A stretch of DNA of 64,000 bases from NCBI RefSeq assembly GCF_019458805.1, contig NZ_JAIBOA010000015.1, forward strand, positions 1 through 64,000, given 5' to 3'. Positions 59,303 to 64,000 of this stretch are shown one piece after another; position 1 is the first letter of the stretch, and every line of letters begins with the position of its first letter. Below the pieces are notes generated by a model. That model ran no database searches. It had not been told where the DNA came from and worked only from the letters and a program-made list of their open reading frames with translations. The stretch is from Actinomadura parmotrematis. Its GTDB lineage: Bacteria; Actinomycetota; Actinomycetes; Streptosporangiales; Streptosporangiaceae. A program made the translations under genes and the position numbers.

Positions 59303-60138
59303 GCCGCACCGACGTCCTGGTGGACGCCGCCTGGGCCGAGGCCCACATCGACGACCCCGGCCTCGTGCTGGTCGAGGTCGACGAGGACGTCTCGGCCTAC
59401 GACAAGGGCCACATCCGTGGCGCCGTGAAGATCGACTGGAAGACCGAGCTGCAGGACCCGGTCCGCCGCGACTTCGTCGACAAGACCGGCTTCGAGGAGC
59501 TGCTGTCCCGCAAGGGCATCGCCAACGACGACCTGGTGATCCTCTACGGCGGCAACAACAACTGGTTCGCCGCCTACGCGTACTGGTACTTCAAGCTGTA
59601 CGGGCACCAGAACGTCAAGCTGCTCGACGGCGGCCGCAAGAAGTGGGAGCTGGACTCGCGCGAGCTCGTCGTCGACGTGCCCGAGCGCCCGGCCACCCAG
59701 TACAAGGCCCAGGACCAGGACCTGTCCATCCGCGCCTTCCGCGACGAGGTCGTCGAGGCGATCGGCAAGGAGAACCTGGTCGACGTCCGCTCGCCCGACG
59801 AGTTCAGCGGCAAGCTGCTCGCGCCGGCCCACCTGCCGCAGGAGCAGGCGCAGCGCGCCGGCCACGTGCCGACCGCCCGCAGCATCCCGTGGTCCAAGGC
59901 GGCCAACGATGACGGCACCTTCAAGTCCGACGACGAGCTGCGCGCGCTGTACAGCGAGGCCGGCGTGGACCTGACCAAGGACACCATCGCCTACTGCCGC
60001 ATCGGCGAGCGCTCGTCGCACACCTGGTTCGCCCTGCACGAGCTGCTCGGCCTGCCGAACGTCAAGAACTACGACGGCTCGTGGACCGAGTACGGCTCGC
60101 TCGTCGGCGTCCCCGTCGAGCTCGGCGACGCCAAGTAG
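59299..60138 (+). CDS. cysA: Thiosulfate sulfurtransferase (rhodanese)
   Basis: The 279-residue protein consists of two rhodanese domains: an inactive N-terminal one (VEVDEDVSAYDKGHIRGAV) and a C-terminal one with LVDVRSPDEFSG, HVPTARSIPW and active-site Cys in YCRIGERSSH (about residue 233). The CRIGERS loop identifies the actinobacterial CysA/SseA thiosulfate sulfurtransferase. The symbol follows actinobacterial use and is not the sulfate ABC ATPase. Confidence 0.92.
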   Translation: MSRTDVLVDAAWAEAHIDDPGLVLVEVDEDVSAYDKGHIRGAVKIDWKTELQDPVRRDFVDKTGFEELLSRKGIANDDLVILYGGNNNWFAAYAYWYFKLYGHQNVKLLDGGRKKWELDSRELVVDVPERPATQYKAQDQDLSIRAFRDEVVEAIGKENLVDVRSPDEFSGKLLAPAHLPQEQAQRAGHVPTARSIPWSKAANDDGTFKSDDELRALYSEAGVDLTKDTIAYCRIGERSSHTWFALHELLGLPNVKNYDGSWTEYGSLVGVPVELGDAK

Positions 60139-60241
60139 GACCCGCACGACCCGCACGAACCGCTAGGCCCCGAACCGAGCTTTCCCCCGCTCTCCAGCGG
60201 ATCAGCGACACCCGCCGTGCCGGCGGAGAAGGAGGATCATC

Positions 60242-60550
60242 ATGACCCAGGGATGCGCAGCGCCCGCGCAGACCGCGCAGCTCCCGGCCACCGTCGACCT
60301 CGCCAACGAGGCCGTCATCCAGGGCACCGTCACCCGTGACGGCAGCCCGGTGGCCAGCGCCTACGCCCGCCTGCTCGACGCGACCGGCGAGTTCACCGCC
60401 GAGGTCGTCACCGGCGACGAGGGCGTGTTCCGCTTCTTCGCCGCCGACGGCGACTGGACGGTCCGCGTGCTCGCGGCCGGCGGCGTCAGCACCGACAACC
60501 CGGTGAGCGCCAGGACGGGCGAGGTGGCCTCCCTGGAGGTCGCGATCTGA
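60242..60550 (+). CDS. DUF1416 protein
   Basis: The 102-residue protein starts MTQGCAAPAQTAQLPATVDL and forms one Ig/transthyretin-like beta domain (VIQGTVTRDGSPVASAYARLL, GVFRFFAADGDWTVRVLAAGG), the DUF1416 family that nearly always follows this sulfurtransferase in actinomycetes. Its single Cys near the N-terminus may carry sulfur; that is inference. AAGGAGGA lies before ATG 60242. Confidence 0.9.
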   Translation: MTQGCAAPAQTAQLPATVDLANEAVIQGTVTRDGSPVASAYARLLDATGEFTAEVVTGDEGVFRFFAADGDWTVRVLAAGGVSTDNPVSARTGEVASLEVAI

Positions 60551-60566
60551 TCCGGCTCGGTCCCGC

Positions 60567-60604
60567 CAGGACCCCGCCGCCCCGTCCGGGGCGGCGGGGT
60601 CCTG
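60567..60604 (+). terminator. 17-bp hairpin terminator after DUF1416
   Basis: CAGGACCCCGCCGCCCC and GGGGCGGCGGGGTCCTG pair perfectly around a 4-base loop, 16 bp after the stop codon. Confidence 0.82.
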
Positions 60605-60698
60605 CCGTTGCGGACCCGGGGAGGCACTGGATCCTTTATGCGGCCTTCCCATCGTTTAGGGTTCTTGCCGTTGTCCGCGATGCGGGAGAGGCGAGCGA

Positions 60699-62066
60699 AT
60701 GCGTATCCCTGGACTGGCCGCCGGCGCCGGCTGCCTGGCCCTGTCCGCCGTCGTCGCGGCGTCCGCGTCGGCGGTCGCCGCGCCCGGCGCCCCGGGCGCC
60801 CCCGGCGCGCGCCCGGCCGCCGCCGCGACGACGAAGCGGCCGACGGCCGAGCCCACGAGGAAGCCCACGAGGAAGCCGACGAGGAAGCCGACGCCGAAGC
60901 CCACCAGGAAGCCCCCCAAGTTCGTCGAGGGGCAGGGGACGGGCGGCAACGCCAAGTGCGACCGGGTGGACGGCGCCGCCGCCTCGGCGATCACCGTGGA
61001 GCCGTGGGCGCAGCGCCGGCTCGACCTGGACCAGGTCTGGACGACGACCCGCGGCGAGGGCGTCAAGGTCGCCGTGGTCGACAGCGGCATCGACGACCGC
61101 AGCGCGCAGCTGCGCGGCAAGGTCGTCGACCGCTACGACGCGACGCGGACCAGCACGACCGACTGCTACGGGCACGGCACCGCCGTCGCCGGCATCATCG
61201 CCGCCTCGGACCTGCGCAAGTCCAACGTCCCCTTCTACGGGGTGGCGCCGGCCGCGCGGCTGCTCAGCGCCAAGTTCACCACCGGCGAGTCCGGCAACGG
61301 GCCGCTGCTGCCCGGGGCCATCCGGTGGGCGGTCGAGCGGGGCGCCAAGGTGATCAACGTGTCGGTGGACGCGGGCGACACCCCGCAGCTGCGGGCGGCG
61401 GTCCAGTTCGCCAAGGCCCACGACGTCCTCATCGTCGCCTCCGCCGGCAACGTCAGCGAGCAGGACCGCGCGAACGCCAAGGAGAGCGAGTCCTACCCGG
61501 CGAACTACCCGGGCGTGCTGTCGGTCGCCGCCGTCGACCAGAACGGCAGCATCAGCGATTTCTCCAACATCAAGACCCGCATCGACGTGTCGGCGCCGGG
61601 CCAGGACATCATCTCCATCCAGGGCCGCGGCTACATCGGCGGCCTGGAGGGCACCAGCTTCGGCGCTCCCTACGCGGCGGGCGTCGCCGCGCTCGTCCGG
61701 TCGCACTTCCCGCGGCTGACCTACCAGCAGGTCATCAACCGGATCCTCATCACCGCCGAGGGCGGCAACGGGCAGGGCAGCGGCCACGGCATGATCAGCC
61801 CGTTCGCGGCGGTGACCGCGCAGCTCGACCCGGACGCCAAGGTGGACGCCGCCGCGACCCGGCCGCTCGCGGGCGCGGTGCCGATCGCGCCGGTCCCGCC
61901 GACCGACCACCGGACCCGGAACATCGCGTTCGGGATCGCGGCGGGCGCGCTCGGCGCCGGCCTCGCCGTCGCGTTCGGCGGCGTGGTCATCCCGCGCGGA
62001 CGCCGCCGCGGCTGGCGGCCCGCCCGCGCCGCCGTCCCCGCCGGCGACGACCGCGCCGAGGACTGA
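60699..62066 (+). CDS. mycP: Mycosin-type subtilisin-like serine protease (type VII secretion)
   Basis: The 455-residue protein has a signal peptide, a TRKPTRKPTRKPTPKP-repeat linker (about residues 50-70), a subtilisin domain with Asp in VDSGID (~128), His in YGHGTAVAG (~159) and Ser in GTSFGAPYAAG (~318), and a C-terminal transmembrane helix (~405-430) with a basic tail. This is the mycosin layout. MycP stabilises the secretion complex and processes substrates. It is convergent with an EccC gene. Confidence 0.9.
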   Translation: MRIPGLAAGAGCLALSAVVAASASAVAAPGAPGAPGARPAAAATTKRPTAEPTRKPTRKPTRKPTPKPTRKPPKFVEGQGTGGNAKCDRVDGAAASAITVEPWAQRRLDLDQVWTTTRGEGVKVAVVDSGIDDRSAQLRGKVVDRYDATRTSTTDCYGHGTAVAGIIAASDLRKSNVPFYGVAPAARLLSAKFTTGESGNGPLLPGAIRWAVERGAKVINVSVDAGDTPQLRAAVQFAKAHDVLIVASAGNVSEQDRANAKESESYPANYPGVLSVAAVDQNGSISDFSNIKTRIDVSAPGQDIISIQGRGYIGGLEGTSFGAPYAAGVAALVRSHFPRLTYQQVINRILITAEGGNGQGSGHGMISPFAAVTAQLDPDAKVDAAATRPLAGAVPIAPVPPTDHRTRNIAFGIAAGALGAGLAVAFGGVVIPRGRRRGWRPARAAVPAGDDRAED

Positions 62067-62078
62067 GCCGCGCGGGAA

Positions 62079-62122
62079 CGCCGGAGGGGGCGGGGGCCGG
62101 CCGGCCCCCGCCCCCTCCGGCG
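62079..62122. terminator. 44-bp perfect palindrome between mycP and eccC
   Basis: CGCCGGAGGGGGCGGGGGCC... (62079-62100) is followed directly by its exact reverse complement (62101-62122), giving a 22-bp arm with no spacer. It fills the gap between the convergent genes and can act as a terminator for both; formation of a cruciform is also possible. Confidence 0.75.
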
Positions 62123-62127
62123 TCCGG

Positions 62128-64000
62128 TCAGCCCTGCCGCGGGTCGCCCACGAACGCGGTCTGGATGAGCCGCTTGCCCGCGCGCCGGTCGGCGTGCGTG
62201 CCGCGGCCGACCGGCTGCGGCGAGGGCCGCACGTCGAACAGCGCGCCCTCGTCCTTGTTGCCCGACATGATCAGCGCGGGGCTGGCCATGTCCTTCAGCC
62301 GCTGCATGACCGGGTCGAACATGGCCCGGCCCGCGCCGCCCATGGTGCGGGCGAGGATCAGGTGCATGCCGATGTCGCGGGCCTGCGGCAGCAGCTCGGC
62401 GAGCCCGGCGAGCGGGTTGCCCGACGGGGTGGCGACCAGGTCGTAGTCGTCCACGACGAGGAACAGCTCCGCGCCGCTCCACCACGACCGGTTGCGGAGC
62501 TGCTCGGGCGTGAGGTCGGACGGGGGCAGCCGGTTCGCCAGCGCCCCGTGGGTGTCCTTCATCAGCGACTGCGCCGCCGTCGACGACGCCGCGTACCCGA
62601 TGACGTGGTCGCTCTCGGCCGAGTCCAGCAGCGCCCGCCGGTAGTCCAGCATGATGATGCGGGCCTCGTCGGTGGTGTAGCGCGCCTGGACGGACTCCAC
62701 GAGCAGCTTCAGCAGGTTCGACTTGCCGCACTCGTTGTCGCCGAGGACGACGAAGTGCGGGTCGGCGTCGAAGTCCAGCAGCACCGGGTCGAGGGTGTTC
62801 TCGTCGATGCCGATCGGCACCCGCTTGCCGGTCTGGTTGAGCTGCGGCAGCGCCGACACCGGCAGCACGTCCGGCAGCATCCGCACCTGCGGCGCGCGCG
62901 GCCGGTCGCCCCACGCCGCCCGCACGCTCTGCACCAGGTGCTTGACGCCGTCCATCAGCGTGGCCGGGTCGGCCTGGCCGTCGATGCGCGGCAGCGCGGA
63001 CAGGAAGTGCAGGCCCTCGCGGGTGATGCCGCGGCCGGGGCGCCCCTCGGGGACGTTCGCGGCGAGCTTGCGGTCCATCTCCGACTCGTAGGGGTCGCCG
63101 AGCTTCAGCTCCAGCCGGGTGGTGAACAGGTCGCGGATCGTGGTGCGGAACTCCGACCACTTGTTGGACGAGGCCACCACGTGGATGCCGTAGCCGAGGC
63201 CGCGCGCGGCGAGGTCGGTGACGGTCGACTCGACCTGCTCGAACTCCGACCGGACGGTCAGCCAGTTGTCCACGACGAGGAACACGTCGCCGAAGCCGTC
63301 GCCGGGGATCTGGCCCTCGGCGCGGAGCCGCCGGTAGGTGCCGATGGAGTCGATGCCGCGCTCGGTGAAGAACCGCTCGCGCGACTCCAGCAGGGCCGCG
63401 ACCTCGGCGACGGTGCGCCGCACCCGGTCGGGGTCGAGGCGGGAGGCGACGCCGCCGACGTGCGGCAGGTCCGCGAGGCTCGCCAGGGTGCCGCCGCCGA
63501 AGTCCAGGCAGTAGAACTGGATCTCCTGCGGGGTGTGCATGAGCGCCAGCGAGGTGATGAGCGTGCGCAGCACCGTCGACTTGCCGGCCTGCGGGTTGCC
63601 GGCGACGCCGACGTGGCCGGCGGCGCCCGACAGGTCCAGCCACATCGGGTCGCGGCGCTGGTCGAAGGGCTTGTCGACGATGCCGGCGAACGCGTGCAGC
63701 CGCCCCCGGCCGTCCCATCCGGCGGTGGTGAGGCCGAACTCGGGGGTGTTCTGCAGGTTCGGCAGCACCTGGTCGAGGGTGGAGGGGTCCTCCAGCGGCG
63801 GCAGCCAGATCGGGTGCGGCGGCGGGCCGTGCCCGGCGAGCTGCTTGACGACCAGGTCGAACATGGAGATCTGCGGTCCCTCGTCCTCGCGGCGCCGCTG
63901 CCGCCCCGGCTGCTCGGGCTGCTGCTGCGGCTGGATGTAGGACGGGGTGAACGGCACGATCTGGCCGGGCCGGCGCGGCGCGCTCGCCTGCTTCTGAGGG
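62128..64000 (-). CDS. eccC: Type VII secretion ATPase EccC, C-terminal two ATPase domains (partial)
   Basis: The frame is open to the window edge, so the 5' part is missing. The visible ~624 residues hold the second and third FtsK/SpoIIIE ATPase domains of EccC: Walker A GNPQAGKST with FYCLDFGGGTL, and Walker A GDNECGKSN with LFLVVDDYDLV, joined by the usual linker (HPIWLPPLEDPSTLDQVLP). EccC is the motor that drives secretion of WXG100 proteins. A GTG at 63957 is not a real start, because PQKQASAPRRPGQI continues upstream in frame. The first ATPase domain and membrane helices should lie beyond 64000. Confidence 0.9.
   Translation of the reverse strand, partial: PQKQASAPRRPGQIVPFTPSYIQPQQQPEQPGRQRRREDEGPQISMFDLVVKQLAGHGPPPHPIWLPPLEDPSTLDQVLPNLQNTPEFGLTTAGWDGRGRLHAFAGIVDKPFDQRRDPMWLDLSGAAGHVGVAGNPQAGKSTVLRTLITSLALMHTPQEIQFYCLDFGGGTLASLADLPHVGGVASRLDPDRVRRTVAEVAALLESRERFFTERGIDSIGTYRRLRAEGQIPGDGFGDVFLVVDNWLTVRSEFEQVESTVTDLAARGLGYGIHVVASSNKWSEFRTTIRDLFTTRLELKLGDPYESEMDRKLAANVPEGRPGRGITREGLHFLSALPRIDGQADPATLMDGVKHLVQSVRAAWGDRPRAPQVRMLPDVLPVSALPQLNQTGKRVPIGIDENTLDPVLLDFDADPHFVVLGDNECGKSNLLKLLVESVQARYTTDEARIIMLDYRRALLDSAESDHVIGYAASSTAAQSLMKDTHGALANRLPPSDLTPEQLRNRSWWSGAELFLVVDDYDLVATPSGNPLAGLAELLPQARDIGMHLILARTMGGAGRAMFDPVMQRLKDMASPALIMSGNKDEGALFDVRPSPQPVGRGTHADRRAGKRLIQTAFVGDPRQG

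Overview
The window is GC-rich chromosomal DNA from an actinomycete. Support for this includes a mycothiol synthase (MshD), an actinobacterial GlnR, a DivIVA-type coiled-coil protein, a mycosin with an EccC ATPase (type VII secretion), a D12-class MFS/TetR-rich gene complement, frequent GTG starts and many 4-base GTGA/ATGA overlaps. The gene set fits Streptosporangiales such as Actinomadura-like bacteria, but the genus is inference. I see no transposase, integrase, phage gene, CRISPR array or rRNA. One tRNA (Lys, TTT) is present.

Layout. 0-11 kb is a mosaic of regulators and their targets: a PucR regulator, a DUF4189 membrane protein, an orphan Dam-type methylase, an MFS exporter, a TetR/SRPBCC pair, a LysR gene divergent from an orphan nuoB, and a TetR gene divergent from a secreted beta-propeller protein with a near-perfect operator between them, then a CadD-type transporter. 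11-20 kb holds tRNA-Lys, a dienelactone hydrolase, a large LuxR (LAL) regulator divergent from an Old Yellow Enzyme, and two tandem secreted NlpC/P60 hydrolases. Both hydrolase genes appear to start with CTG and share a conserved structured leader (possible c-di-AMP riboswitch). 19-28 kb has a secreted GH1 enzyme, a translationally coupled nucleotidyltransferase-BON-metallophosphoesterase operon, topoisomerase IB plus SDR, and an SDR/crotonase pair.

28-35 kb has a PhoP-like two-component system next to an HtrA-type membrane protease. Both the regulator gene and the protease gene are preceded by TCAG repeats at exact 11-bp spacing. A run of four strong hairpins follows, then an MpaB-family oxygenase, arfB, def and a DivIVA-like gene. 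35-40 kb is dominated by a 1240-residue two-module AAA+ (EccA/CbxX-like) protein.

40-61 kb is a conserved actinobacterial housekeeping block: DUF47-Pit phosphate uptake, 5'-nucleotidase, mshD, a second two-component system divergent from a lipoprotein/adaptor/MacB-type ABC operon, pstSCAB behind a PHO-box-like repeat, glnR, a MoaD-like protein, an LmeA-like protein, an ECF-type sigma/anti-sigma pair, and a sulfur group (thioredoxin-like, a 21-residue Cys-containing leader peptide, DUF4395, sulfurtransferase, DUF1416). The right end carries mycP convergent with an eccC gene that runs off the window.

The block from 40 kb onward links phosphate (Pit, Pst, PHO box, nucleotidase), nitrogen (GlnR) and sulfur/thiol (MshD, sulfurtransferase) metabolism with envelope stress systems. 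Many convergent gene pairs are separated by long perfect hairpins that look like bidirectional terminators. Several genes lack a Shine-Dalgarno sequence and have a TANNNT-type hexamer 6-7 nt before the start codon, which suggests leaderless transcripts.
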